Assembly (NCBI RefSeq): GCF_001270495.1
Contig: NZ_LGUR01000072.1
Coordinates: 1 to 64,000, forward strand
Direction of reading: 5' to 3'
From: Streptomyces viridochromogenes
GTDB taxonomy: Bacteria; Actinomycetota; Actinomycetes; Streptomycetales; Streptomycetaceae
DNA: 64,000 nt
Under the pieces are notes generated by a model, which worked only from the letters and a program-made list of their open reading frames with translations, had not been told where the DNA came from and searched no databases. Position numbers and translations under genes: made by a program. This document shows, piece after piece, positions 53,750 to 61,932 of this stretch (position 1 is its first letter; each line of letters begins with the position of its first letter).

Positions 53750-53784
53750 CCGAGGGAGGTTTTCGCCGGATGAGCCTCCCTCGG
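53750..53784 (+). terminator. First hairpin after glpD
   Basis: CCGAGGGAGG / CCTCCCTCGG with a 15-base loop, 12 bp after the stop. Confidence 0.65.
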
Positions 53785-53868
53785 TGTCAGGTCCGGCCAC
53801 TCCCCTGACCACGCCGGACCGTACGAGGGCGGCCCCGTTTCTTCCGCACCGGGGCCGGCCAACACCGG

Positions 53869-53902
53869 AAGGGGCGGCTCCACGCCGACGGAGCCGCCCC
53901 TT
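53869..53902 (+). terminator. Main terminator of the glycerol operon
   Basis: 13-bp stem AAGGGGCGGCTCC / GGAGCCGCCCCTT with loop ACGCCGAC and a T tail. Confidence 0.85.
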
Positions 53903-53979
53903 TCGCAATGCCTGACATGCGCGTCGACAGGCCGGATATTCGCGGGCGTCGAGGCCGATGCGGCCCTTATCGTGCGGGC

Positions 53980-54492
53980 GTGACGATCACCGACGCCGAG
54001 ATGGCCGGCCTGCTCGCGCCCGGCGGGTTTCTCTTCCTGCGGCGCCTGAGCGAGGACGAGGTCCCGCCGGCTCCTCTGCCGCCCCACCACGGTCCCGCCA
54101 ACTGCCTGCCCGAGCACGGGCGGATCGACTCGCCCGTGGTCGACATCGACGACCCGGATCTGCCCGCCAAGGTCCGGGAGGGGTGGCATGGGATGGCCGC
54201 CGAGTACGGACTCCTCGACGACGCACGGGAGTTCCTGCTCTGCGTCGACTACTCCGACCCCGAGGACGTGAACAGTGAATGGGCGTGGGCCCGGGTGCGG
54301 CTCCTCGACGAGTGGGATCTCGGCGGTGGTGACGATGGCCCGCTGCCGTTGTGGATGCGGTTCTACATGGGCGACCGGTTCGTACCGGAGTTCACGGTGA
54401 TGGCCCTCGACGGGCATGTGATCATGAACACCACCCTGTGGGGCGACGGCACGGTCAGCACCATCGTCGTCTGCCCGTCCAGGCTGCCCTGA
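53980..54492 (+). CDS. Uncharacterised cytoplasmic protein
   Basis: About 170 residues from GTG 53980 (TITDAEMAGLLAPGGFLFLRRL), acidic, no membrane segment or signal peptide, no motif I can name. The codon bias is clearly coding. The frame opens at 53908 within the glp terminator, so the shorter start is more likely. Convergent with mtnK; six bases separate the stops and no terminator lies between. Confidence 0.65.
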   Translation: MTITDAEMAGLLAPGGFLFLRRLSEDEVPPAPLPPHHGPANCLPEHGRIDSPVVDIDDPDLPAKVREGWHGMAAEYGLLDDAREFLLCVDYSDPEDVNSEWAWARVRLLDEWDLGGGDDGPLPLWMRFYMGDRFVPEFTVMALDGHVIMNTTLWGDGTVSTIVVCPSRLP

Positions 54493-54498
54493 CGTTCG

Positions 54499-55659
54499 TC
54501 AGAGAAGCGCCCGTACGTGCTCCGGCGTCGAAAGCTCCTCGCGCCGCACGATCAGTTCACGCCCCAGCAGCAGCGCACGCCGGGACGCCGGTACCGGGTC
54601 CGGGAGGGTGGTCAGGTCCGTCAGGTGCGCGAAGCCGATGATGCGGCGGACGATCTCCGTGCCGGCGTAGCCGAGGGACTCGGTCCATACCCGGCGCAGG
54701 AAGCGGTCCAGGTACGCGTCGTCGAAGAACGTGTCGACGCGGGTCGGCCAGAGGCGGCGGAACTCCGACTCGAACGCCTCCCAGGAGAGGCGGAGTTGGT
54801 CACCGTGGTCGGACAGCGTGCCGAGCGCCCGTGCCCGCTCCTCCGACACCAGGGCGTTGGCCCAGTACAGGCCCAGGTCGTAGCCGACGGGGCCCACGAA
54901 GGAGAACTCGGGGTCGAAGACCCGCACCACGTGGGCGCCTTCGCGCTCGCCGACCATGATGCTGCCGGTGTGCAGATCACCGTGGAGGAGGGCCTGGGCG
55001 CTGGTCATGAAGGTGTGGCGGAGGTCGGCGACCTCGGTACGCAGCCGCGCGTCGGCGCGGAAGTCCGCCGCCAGGTCGTCCAGTTGCTCGTGCCAGTGGT
55101 TGTGCTCGTGCTCGATGTACGGCTCGGACAGGACCACGTCCTCGGTGATCTTGCAGAGTTCGGGACTGACCGAGGCCGCGATGAGCGCCTTCCGCTCGGC
55201 GGACTCCATGCCGAAGTCGCTGGTCGCGAAGGAGAGCTGAGCGACGAGCTCGCCGGTGCGCGCCGAGGTGTGCGGGCCGTACGGCTCGCCCTCGTTCAGG
55301 CGGGTGCGCAGGACCTCCAGGTCCGACATGTCCTCCATGACGAGGGCGTGGTTCTCGGGGTCGTAGCCGTGGATCGCCGGGATCTTGTCGGGGGCGACCT
55401 TCGCCACCTGGGCGTACGCACGGGCCTCGGCGTCGGCGCGGTCCGGGCTCATCGGCCAGGACGGGCCGGCGACCCGGACCCAGGGCAGGGCCTGCTTGAC
55501 GGCGAGGCTGCGGGTGCCGTCGGCGGACGACGCGAGGAACACCCGGTTCATGTTGCCGTCCGACACCTCGCGGACCCCGATGTCGGTCGCGTCGTCCCAG
55601 TGGCCGCGCTCGCGCAGGTAGCCGGGGATGTCGTCGGTCTCCAGGATGCGGTAGCTCAT
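54499..55659 (-). CDS. mtnK: 5-methylthioribose kinase
   Basis: 386 residues of the choline-kinase-like fold. It phosphorylates 5-methylthioribose at O1. The catalytic loop is LHGDLHTGSIMVGE (Asp base), followed by the metal-binding VRVFDPEFSFVGPVGYDLGLYWAN. The Gly-rich loop region ends ...VSDGNMNRVFLAS. ATG 55659 follows GAGGAG by eight bases. Last gene of the transporter operon (29 bp after the permease), which ties import to phosphorylation. Confidence 0.94.
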   Translation of the reverse strand: MSYRILETDDIPGYLRERGHWDDATDIGVREVSDGNMNRVFLASSADGTRSLAVKQALPWVRVAGPSWPMSPDRADAEARAYAQVAKVAPDKIPAIHGYDPENHALVMEDMSDLEVLRTRLNEGEPYGPHTSARTGELVAQLSFATSDFGMESAERKALIAASVSPELCKITEDVVLSEPYIEHEHNHWHEQLDDLAADFRADARLRTEVADLRHTFMTSAQALLHGDLHTGSIMVGEREGAHVVRVFDPEFSFVGPVGYDLGLYWANALVSEERARALGTLSDHGDQLRLSWEAFESEFRRLWPTRVDTFFDDAYLDRFLRRVWTESLGYAGTEIVRRIIGFAHLTDLTTLPDPVPASRRALLLGRELIVRREELSTPEHVRALL

Positions 55660-55688
55660 CGTACGAACTCCTCGAACTTCCTTGTGCG

Positions 55689-56735
55689 TCATGCGGTGCG
55701 GCGCTTGGACAGGGTGAAGCTGAAGACGAGGGCGAGGATGAGGACCGCGCCCTCGACGACGTCCTGGGTGTAGTACGGCAGCCCCTTGATGGTCAGGCCG
55801 GTGGTGATGATGCCGATGAGGACGGCTCCGAGGGCCGTGCCCCAGACGTTGGGACGCCCGCGGCCCAGGACGGAGGTGCCGACGAGGGCCACCGCGACCG
55901 CCTCCAGCAGCTGCGAGGTGCCTGCCGACACGTCGCCCTGGCCGATGCGGGACGCCAGGATGAGGCCGCCGATCGAGGCGAGCACGCCGGAGAGGACGTA
56001 CGCCAGGGCCCGGTACGCGCCTACGCGGATGCCCGCCAGGCGCGATGCCTCGGGGTTGGCGCCGATCGCGTAGAGCACCCGGCCCCAGCGGGTGCGGGCC
56101 AGGAAGACCCAGGCGGCGATCGTGAGGCCGCCGAAGACGAGGACCGAGACGGGGATGCCGAGGACGGTGCCGCGGTCGATGCGCAGGAAGCCGTCGGTGA
56201 ACCTGCCGGGGGCCGTGGTGCCGTCGTCCAGGGTCATCCCGGGGGTGATGGACTGGCCGTCGACCAGGATGAGTTTGGTGCCCTGGATGACGAACATGGT
56301 GCCGAGCGTGGCCAGCATGTCGGGGATCTTCAGGACCACGATGAGCAGGGCGTTGAGCAGCCCGGCCAGGGCTCCCGCCGCCAGTACGGCGAGGATCGCG
56401 ACCGTGCCGACCTGGTTGAGGACGACCATGGTGTGCGCGGCGACCGAGACGCCGAGCCCGGCCACCGCTCCGACGGACATGTCCATTCCGCCGACGGCCA
56501 TGGTGAGGGTGACCCCGAGGCCGAGGATCGCGGCGACGGAGACGTACCGCAGGGTGTCGAGGAGGGTCGCCGACTCCCGGAAGGAGCCCTCGCTCAGCGC
56601 GAAGTACAGGAACAGCGCGACGGTGACGAAGATGAAGCCGTACTTGATGACGGCGTTCTGGACGCGTGCAGCCGTGGAGGTCGCGGGCGGGATCGCCGCC
56701 TTGGTGGGGACTTCCGTGCTCTGGGTGGTGGTCAT
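55689..56735 (-). CDS. RbsC-like ABC transporter permease, probable methylthioribose importer
   Basis: 348 residues with about 9-10 membrane helices. The BPD_transp_2 signature is visible: AVGGMDMSVGAVAGL, LATLGTMFVIQGT and AIGANPEASRLAGIRV. This family transports ribose, xylose, autoinducer-2 and similar sugars. The methylthioribose assignment comes only from the mtnK neighbour. ATG 56735 lies 25 bp after the ATPase stop. Confidence 0.85.
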   Translation of the reverse strand: MTTTQSTEVPTKAAIPPATSTAARVQNAVIKYGFIFVTVALFLYFALSEGSFRESATLLDTLRYVSVAAILGLGVTLTMAVGGMDMSVGAVAGLGVSVAAHTMVVLNQVGTVAILAVLAAGALAGLLNALLIVVLKIPDMLATLGTMFVIQGTKLILVDGQSITPGMTLDDGTTAPGRFTDGFLRIDRGTVLGIPVSVLVFGGLTIAAWVFLARTRWGRVLYAIGANPEASRLAGIRVGAYRALAYVLSGVLASIGGLILASRIGQGDVSAGTSQLLEAVAVALVGTSVLGRGRPNVWGTALGAVLIGIITTGLTIKGLPYYTQDVVEGAVLILALVFSFTLSKRRTA

Positions 56736-56760
56736 GGCGTAGTTCCTCAAGGGGCCGGGG

Positions 56761-58320
56761 TCACACGGACGCCGAGATGGTCTGGATGACGCGGTCGCGT
56801 TCCGCGTCCTCGCCGTAGGCGTCGAGGTGGATCTCGCCGGCGGCGAGCACGACGACCCGGTCGGCGATCTCGAGAACCTCGTCGACGTCGGCGGACAGGA
56901 CGAGCACGGCGGCGCCCTCGGCAGCGAGGGACCGGGCACGGCGGCCGATGTCCCGGCGGGCGCCGATGTCCACACCTCGGAACGGCTCGTCCAGGATGAG
57001 GACGCGGGGTGTCTCGGCGAGCCAGCGGCCGACGACGACCTTCTGCTGGTTGCCGCCGGACAGCTCCTCGACGGTGCTGTGCTCGTCGCGGGCGACGACG
57101 CCGAGGGCGGCGATGGTGTCGCGGCCGAGGGCGTCCTCCTTGGCCGTGTTCATCAGCCCCATCCTGGACAGGGACTTCAGGAACGGCAGCGAGATGTTCC
57201 GGGCCAGCGACCAGCCGGGGACGAGGGCGTCGGCATGCCGGTCCTCGGGGACCAGATGGACGCCGGCGCGGATCGCGTCGGAGGGCCTTTTCGGCTCGTA
57301 CGGCCTGCCGTCCAGTTCGGCGGAACCGGTCGCGAAGGGCTCGGCGCCGAACAGGCCGCGGGCCAGCTCGGTCTTGCCCGCGCCCAACAGACCTACGACG
57401 CCGGTGACTTCACCCGTACGCAGGTCCAGGTCGAGCGGTGCGCGGCCGTCGAAGAGCCGTACGCCCCGCAGCGACAGCGCCACATCGCCCTCGGCGCCTT
57501 CGCGGACCGGGCGGGCCGTCGTCGCCTCCTGGGCCTGGGCCAGCATCGCGCGCAGGGCGCTGTCCCAGTCGAAGGGCTTGGACTGGTCCTCGGTGAGACG
57601 GCCGTCCCGCAGGACGACCAGGCGGTCGGCGAGGGCGTCGATCTCCCCGAGGCGGTGGGAGACGTAGAGGACCGCGATGCCGTCGTCGCGCATCCTCTCG
57701 ACCAGCGCGAAGAGGCGTTCGGCCTCGGCGGCGGACAGGGCCGAGGTCGGTTCGTCCAGGATGAGCAGGCGCGGGCGGGTGGCGAGGGCGCGGGCGAGGA
57801 TCAGCAACTGGCGGTCGGAGAGACCGAGTTCGGTGACGTCCTTGCGCAGCACCGAGTCGCTCCAGTCCAGGCCGAGGCCCGCCTGGATCTCGCGGGCGCG
57901 GGCCAACAGTCGGCCGCCGTTCAGGAACGGGTTGCCGCGCGCCTGCGCCAGTTCCTCGAAGACCAGGTTCTCGGCGACCGAGAGGCCCGGCACGATGCCC
58001 TCGCCGATGCGCTGGTGGACCGTCTGGATGCCCAGCTGGCGGGCGGCCAGCGGGGAGTGGAGGGCCGCGGGTTCCCCGGCGACCCGCACCTCTCCCCCGT
58101 GGTCGGTGTGGACGCCCGAAAGGATCTTGATCAGGGTGGACTTGCCGGCGCCGTTCGCGCCGAGCAGCGCGACCACGCTGCCCGGGGCGATGTCGAGCGT
58201 GACGGAGGCGAGGACCGTCTTCCCGCCGAACGCCATGCTGACGTCGGTCAGGCTGACGGCCGCCTTCGCGCGGCCGATGTCATGGCTGATGTCACGGCCG
58301 CCGCGGTCAGTGGGCGACAT
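56761..58320 (-). CDS. RbsA-like double ABC ATPase, probable methylthioribose importer
   Basis: 519 residues with two ATPase modules. Module 1: Walker A LLGANGAGKST (about 53-63), LSDRQ signature, Walker B LLILDEPTS. Module 2: degenerate Walker A VVGLLGAGKTELA, signature LSGGNQQKVVVGR, Walker B VLILDEPFRGVD. Degeneracy of the second P-loop is normal in RbsA/MglA proteins. ATG 58320 overlaps the binding-protein gene by 14 bp. Confidence 0.88.
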   Translation of the reverse strand: MSPTDRGGRDISHDIGRAKAAVSLTDVSMAFGGKTVLASVTLDIAPGSVVALLGANGAGKSTLIKILSGVHTDHGGEVRVAGEPAALHSPLAARQLGIQTVHQRIGEGIVPGLSVAENLVFEELAQARGNPFLNGGRLLARAREIQAGLGLDWSDSVLRKDVTELGLSDRQLLILARALATRPRLLILDEPTSALSAAEAERLFALVERMRDDGIAVLYVSHRLGEIDALADRLVVLRDGRLTEDQSKPFDWDSALRAMLAQAQEATTARPVREGAEGDVALSLRGVRLFDGRAPLDLDLRTGEVTGVVGLLGAGKTELARGLFGAEPFATGSAELDGRPYEPKRPSDAIRAGVHLVPEDRHADALVPGWSLARNISLPFLKSLSRMGLMNTAKEDALGRDTIAALGVVARDEHSTVEELSGGNQQKVVVGRWLAETPRVLILDEPFRGVDIGARRDIGRRARSLAAEGAAVLVLSADVDEVLEIADRVVVLAAGEIHLDAYGEDAERDRVIQTISASV

Positions 58321-59404
58321 TCGAGATCCAGTCGGCGGTGCTGACCTGGGACAGGTTCAGCGCGGGCAGCGCCTCGCGCAGCTGGTCCATGTTCTCGATC
58401 TTCTTCTCACGCAGGAAGCCCTGGGTGATGGCGACGGCCGGGAACTCGACCGAGGTCTTGCCCAGTTGACCGGCCAGTTCCAGCGCGGTCGTGCGGACGA
58501 CGGCGGCGCCGACGGCGGACGGGTCGGTGCCCGCGGTGGCGACCCAGGGGCTGCCGTCGGCGGTCATGTTCTGGATGTCGGCGTTGGAGACGTCCGCGCC
58601 GAAGACCTTCACCTTGTCCTGGAGCTTCTTGTTCTGGACGGCGAGGACGGTGCCCTTGGCGAGTTCGTCGTACGGGGCGAAGACGCCGGTGACGTCGGAG
58701 TGCTGGGTGAGGGCGGCGGACACCAGCGGCACGTTGTCGGTCGCCGTGGAGTCGGTGACCTTGCCGACCTTGAACTGCTGCTTCCAGCCCTGGGCGCCGA
58801 CCGTCGACTTCCAGACACTGTCGCGCTTGTCGAGGGCGGCGTAGCCGGCGACGTTGACGTAGCCGACCTTGGCGTCCTTGCCGACCTCCCTGGCCATCAC
58901 GTCGAGGACGGCCTGGGCCATGCTCGCGTCGTTCTGCCTGGTGGAGACGACGCCCTTGGTGGCGGTCTCGACGTCGTAGACGACGACCTTGACACCCTTC
59001 TTCACGGCCTTGTCGATCTCCGGCTGGATGGTGGCCGGAAATCCATGGTCGACGATGATGGCCTGCGCGCCGGAGTTGATGGCCGAGGACAGGTCGGTGG
59101 CCTGCTTGGCGTTGTCGGCCTGGGCGTCGTACACGGTCAGGTCGATCCCGAGGGCCTTGGCCTGGGCCTTGGCGCCGTTGCCCCACTGCTCGAAGTAGTC
59201 ACCGGCGCCGCTCTGCCGCACCAGGGCCACCTTGACGGCGCCCTTGCTGAAGGGGGCCGGCTTCGCGCCGGTGGCGGCCGCGGCAGAGGCGGCGGTGTCG
59301 CCGGTGTTCTTGGAGGCGTCCGTGGACTGCGAGCAGCCCGCGAGGAGCAGGGCGGAGACGGACGCGAGGGAGAGCGCGGCGAGGGGAAGTCGGACACGGG
59401 ACAT
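58307..59404 (-). CDS. Sugar-binding lipoprotein, probable methylthioribose receptor
   Basis: 365 residues. Signal peptide with lipobox LLAGCS, then a Peripla_BP_4 (RbsB/XylF-like) fold: VALVRQSGAGDYFEQWGNGAKAQAKALG, INSGAQAIIVDHGFPATIQPEIDKAVKKGVKVVVYDVE, and GVFAPYDELAKGTVLAVQ. First structural gene of the leftward unit; a leader-peptide ORF and promoter lie upstream. Binding of methylthioribose is inferred from the operon. Confidence 0.87.
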   Translation of the reverse strand: MSRVRLPLAALSLASVSALLLAGCSQSTDASKNTGDTAASAAAATGAKPAPFSKGAVKVALVRQSGAGDYFEQWGNGAKAQAKALGIDLTVYDAQADNAKQATDLSSAINSGAQAIIVDHGFPATIQPEIDKAVKKGVKVVVYDVETATKGVVSTRQNDASMAQAVLDVMAREVGKDAKVGYVNVAGYAALDKRDSVWKSTVGAQGWKQQFKVGKVTDSTATDNVPLVSAALTQHSDVTGVFAPYDELAKGTVLAVQNKKLQDKVKVFGADVSNADIQNMTADGSPWVATAGTDPSAVGAAVVRTTALELAGQLGKTSVEFPAVAITQGFLREKKIENMDQLREALPALNLSQVSTADWISNVAH

Positions 59405-59478
59405 GGCGGGGCTCCAGGTGCGGGGAAAGGGTGGGGAGTTGCTGGACCCGGAGCCGGGGACACCGATCGTGGACGGGG

Positions 59479-59500
59479 GCGCCCCGGGACACGGGGGCGC
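59479..59500 (-). terminator. Hairpin downstream of leader peptide A
   Basis: GCGCCCC / GGGGCGC with an 8-base loop, 20 bp after the stop of the short ORF 59520-59591 and about 75 bp before the binding-protein gene. A candidate attenuator stem. Confidence 0.55.
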
Positions 59501-59519
59501 GGGAGAGCTCCGGATGAGG

Positions 59520-59591
59520 TCAGCGACAGCTGGCTGTGGTCGACCGGAGCAAGTCCACGTACAGCCGCCGCACGAGCAGCAGCGTCTTCAT
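59520..59591 (-). CDS. Leader peptide A of the transporter-mtnK operon (23 codons)
   Basis: ATG to TGA, 23 residues: MKTLLLVRRLYV, then DLLRSTTASCR. The R-R/L-Y-V-D-L-x-R-x-x-x-A-x-C pattern resembles short streptomycete leader peptides that I recall ahead of sulphur-metabolism genes, with Cys close to the end. The ATG is six bases after a -10 box, so the transcript would be leaderless, and it has no ribosome-binding site. A hairpin follows. Expected role: sensing charged tRNA-Cys or translation status to control the transporter. Match to known leaders is from memory. Confidence 0.6.
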   Translation of the reverse strand: MKTLLLVRRLYVDLLRSTTASCR

Positions 59592-59597
59592 ACGGAG

Positions 59598-59627
59598 ATC
59601 ATGGGAACGATTTCAGCCACTCGTCAA
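59598..59627 (-). promoter_or_regulatory. Promoter of leader A and the transporter-mtnK operon
   Basis: Read leftward: -35 TTGACG (59622-59627), 18-base spacer, -10 CATGAT (59598-59603), then six bases to the ATG at 59591. The predicted start site falls on that ATG. Confidence 0.65.
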
Positions 59628-59643
59628 AGCGGAGCAAGCGGTT

Positions 59644-59658
59644 TCTCACCACGTGAGA
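59644..59658. promoter_or_regulatory. Palindrome between the two divergent methionine-salvage promoters
   Basis: TCTCAC-CAC-GTGAGA contains CACGTG. It lies 17 bp upstream of the leftward -35 box and about 50 bp before the rightward -10, a position suited to a shared regulator. Confidence 0.5.
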
Positions 59659-59753
59659 CAACGACTTGGTCACACCCTGTCGACACCTCGGCAGGGCCCG
59701 GACGGAGTTACGATCACCGGACCGGCACCCCGAACCGGCACAGTGAGGCCCTG

Positions 59754-59828
59754 ATGACGACACCCCGCGCGACAGCGATGCGCATGCCCCGCATGCTCTG
59801 CTGTCCCGGCGCGCGGTGTCGCGGCTGA
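59754..59828 (+). CDS. Leader peptide B of the mtnDCB operon, rich in Met and Cys (24 codons)
   Basis: ATG to TGA with GAGG six bases upstream. 24 residues; the last 16 are MRMPRMLCCPGARCRG, so Met occurs at 1, 9, 11 and 14 and Cys at 16, 17 and 22. Such density of sulphur amino acids directly ahead of methionine-salvage genes suggests a translational sensor. A hairpin covers the Met codons and a second (CCGGGT/ACCCGG, 59878-59901) precedes mtnD. A possible -10 TACGAT is at 59709. Could be chance; no homology is known to me. Confidence 0.5.
   Translation: MTTPRATAMRMPRMLCCPGARCRG
59772..59804 (+). promoter_or_regulatory. RNA hairpin within leader B
   Basis: ACAGC/GCTGT outer stem and GCATGC-CCC-GCATGC inner stem with a small internal loop. 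It covers the Met codons 9-14 and the Cys pair, so ribosome movement would open it. Confidence 0.5.
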
Positions 59829-59945
59829 CCGACGCCCGACCAGCCGTCCGCCACTGCGCCCTTCCCTCCTCCCCCTGCCGGGTGCTTGTCTCGGTACCCG
59901 GACCCACGTTTCCAGCCCCCCGTTCCCTCTCCAGGAGTTGCACCC

Positions 59946-60545
59946 ATGACCCTGCTGACGACCTGGCCCGAGTCCGGACCGCAGACCCTGATCCGCCGCA
60001 CCTCGGACCCCGCCGAGATCGCCGCGGCCCTGAAGCCGCTGGGCGTGCGCTACGAGCAGTGGCCGATCCGGGAGGACGTCCCGTTCGACGCGGACAGCGA
60101 CACCGTGTTCGCGGCGTACGGCCCCGAGATCGACCGGCTCAACGCCGAGGAGGGCTTCACCACCGTCGACGTCCTGGGTCTGCACCCCAGCGACGACCCG
60201 GAGTTCCCGGCGAAGGCGAAGGCCGCGCGCGAGAAGTTCCTCCAGGAGCACACGCACGACGACGATGACGAGGTGCGCTTCTTCGTCTCCGGTTCCGGCA
60301 TCTTCTACCTCCATGTGAACGGCGAGGTGCACGCCGTCTTCTGCGAGAAGGGCGACCTGCTGGGCGTGCCGCGCGGCACGACGCACTGGTTCGACATGGG
60401 CACGAAGCCGTCCTTCACCGCGATCCGCTTCTTCCACGAGGCGGACGGCTGGATCGGCAACTTCACCGGTTCCACCATCGCCGGCCGCTTCCCGGACTAC
60501 GACACGATCGCGGCCGGCTACGAGGCCGACAGGGCCGCGGCGTGA
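59946..60545 (+). CDS. mtnD: Acireductone dioxygenase
   Basis: 199 residues, cupin fold. Oxidises acireductone to 2-keto-4-methylthiobutyrate and formate (Fe form). Metal ligands: HTH followed by Glu in [13 protein letters not shown] (His97, His99, Glu103, approximately) and the His in [13 protein letters not shown] 59946 follows AGGAG by eight bases; the frame opens at 59886. First structural gene of mtnD-mtnC-mtnB; the stop overlaps the next start. Confidence 0.94.
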   Translation: MTLLTTWPESGPQTLIRRTSDPAEIAAALKPLGVRYEQWPIREDVPFDADSDTVFAAYGPEIDRLNAEEGFTTVDVLGLHPSDDPEFPAKAKAAREKFLQEHTHDDDDEVRFFVSGSGIFYLHVNGEVHAVFCEKGDLLGVPRGTTHWFDMGTKPSFTAIRFFHEADGWIGNFTGSTIAGRFPDYDTIAAGYEADRAAA

Positions 60546-61294
60546 CCGTGCGGGACATCCGCTTCGACGTGGACGCCGGGAACGCCGTGGACGCCGTGGT
60601 GCTCGACATCGAGGGCACCACGAGCGCCACCGGATTCGTCGTGGACGTGCTGTACCCGTACTCGCGCTCGCGGTTCGGGGCGCTGCTCGCCGAGCGCGGG
60701 GACGATCCGGCGGTGGCACGGGCGGTCGCGCAGGTGCGGGAGCTGACGGGCGACCCGGACGCCGACGCCGTACGGATCGAGAAGACCCTCAACACCTGGC
60801 TGGACGAGGACCGCAAGGCCACCCCGCTGAAGACCCTCCAGGGCATCATCTGGTCCGAGGGCTTCGCGCGCGGTGACCTCGTGTCGCACTTCTACGACGA
60901 CGTGGTCCCGCGGTTGCGCGCGTGGCACGCGGCGGGCGTACGGCTGTACGTCTACTCGTCCGGGTCGGTGGCCGCCCAGCGGGCGTGGTTCACGAACAGC
61001 CCGGAGGGCGACCTGACCTCGCTCGTCTCCGGTCTGTACGACACCGAGAACGCGGGCCCCAAGCAGGAGCCGGAGTCCTACCGGCGTATCGCCGAGGCGA
61101 CCGGCGTCGCGCCCGCCGGTCTCCTCTTCCTCTCCGACCGCCCCGGCGAGCTGGACGCGGCTCGCGCGGCGGGCTGGCGGACGGTCGGCGTCCGGCGGCC
61201 CGGGGAGCCGTACTACGAGCAGGGTGTCGGCGACCACGCGCAGGCGGGGACGTTCGACGAGATCACCATCATCACTTCCGGGAGCAGCACGTGA
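60542..61294 (+). CDS. mtnC: Bifunctional enolase-phosphatase (2,3-diketo-5-methylthiopentyl-1-phosphate)
   Basis: 250 residues, HAD superfamily. Motif I is [15 protein letters not shown] (Asp22, Glu24 in place of the usual second Asp, diagnostic for MtnC). [15 protein letters not shown] is motif II and [16 protein letters not shown] the motif IV region. It does both steps that some bacteria split between MtnW and MtnX. GTG start in a four-base overlap with mtnD. Confidence 0.95.
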   Translation: MTVRDIRFDVDAGNAVDAVVLDIEGTTSATGFVVDVLYPYSRSRFGALLAERGDDPAVARAVAQVRELTGDPDADAVRIEKTLNTWLDEDRKATPLKTLQGIIWSEGFARGDLVSHFYDDVVPRLRAWHAAGVRLYVYSSGSVAAQRAWFTNSPEGDLTSLVSGLYDTENAGPKQEPESYRRIAEATGVAPAGLLFLSDRPGELDAARAAGWRTVGVRRPGEPYYEQGVGDHAQAGTFDEITIITSGSST

Positions 61295-61899
61295 CCGCCG
61301 ACATAAGCCAACTCGACCTTGAGGAGGCGGGCGCGGTCCTGGCCGCCGAGTCCGCCCGGTTCGCCTCCTTCGGCTGGATGCGGGGCACCTCCGGCAATCT
61401 GTCCGTGGTGCTGACCCGTGACCCGCTGCGGCTCGCGGTCACGGCCAGCGGCCACGACAAGGGCGAACTGACACCCTCGGACGTGGTGCTGGTCGACGGG
61501 CAGGGTGCCGCGGTGCACGGCGGCAAGCCGTCCGCCGAGGCGGAACTGCACGCGCGCGTGGCCGCGCTGACCGGTGCCGGGGCCGTCGTCCACGTCCACA
61601 CGGTCGCCTCCGTGGCGATGGGCCGGCGCGAGCCCGGCGGCGTCGTCTTCAAGGACCTGGAGATGCTCAAGGGCGTCGGCCAGCCCGCCCACGACGTCGA
61701 GGTGACGTTGCCGGTCATCGCCAACAGCCAGGACATGAAGGTCCTCGGCGACCGTCTGGAGGCCGCGCGCGACCCCCGTATGCCCGCGGTGGTCGTGGCC
61801 GGACACGGCCTCTACGTCTGGGGCGACAACCCGCGCCAGGCCCGGCACCACACCGAAGTGGTGGAGTGGCTGCTGGAGTTGGAGCTCACGCGGCGGTAA
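61291..61899 (+). CDS. mtnB: Methylthioribulose-1-phosphate dehydratase
   Basis: 202 residues, class II aldolase fold. Zinc ligands are His101 and His103 (VVHVHTVAS) and a C-terminal His in VVVAGHGLYVWGDN; SAEAELHAR carries the catalytic acid region. FGWMRGTSGNLSV is the N-terminal signature. Catalyses loss of water from methylthioribulose 1-phosphate. GTG start overlaps the mtnC stop by four bases. Convergent with the LLM oxidoreductase gene (33-bp gap without terminator). Confidence 0.94.
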   Translation: MTADISQLDLEEAGAVLAAESARFASFGWMRGTSGNLSVVLTRDPLRLAVTASGHDKGELTPSDVVLVDGQGAAVHGGKPSAEAELHARVAALTGAGAVVHVHTVASVAMGRREPGGVVFKDLEMLKGVGQPAHDVEVTLPVIANSQDMKVLGDRLEAARDPRMPAVVVAGHGLYVWGDNPRQARHHTEVVEWLLELELTRR

Positions 61900-61932
61900 G
61901 GCGACAAGGCACGACGAGAAACGCGCCCGCGG

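Noticed and set aside
58307..58320. Frameshift between binding protein and ATPase genes
   Set aside because: The 14-bp overlap is an ordinary translational coupling; both proteins are full length.
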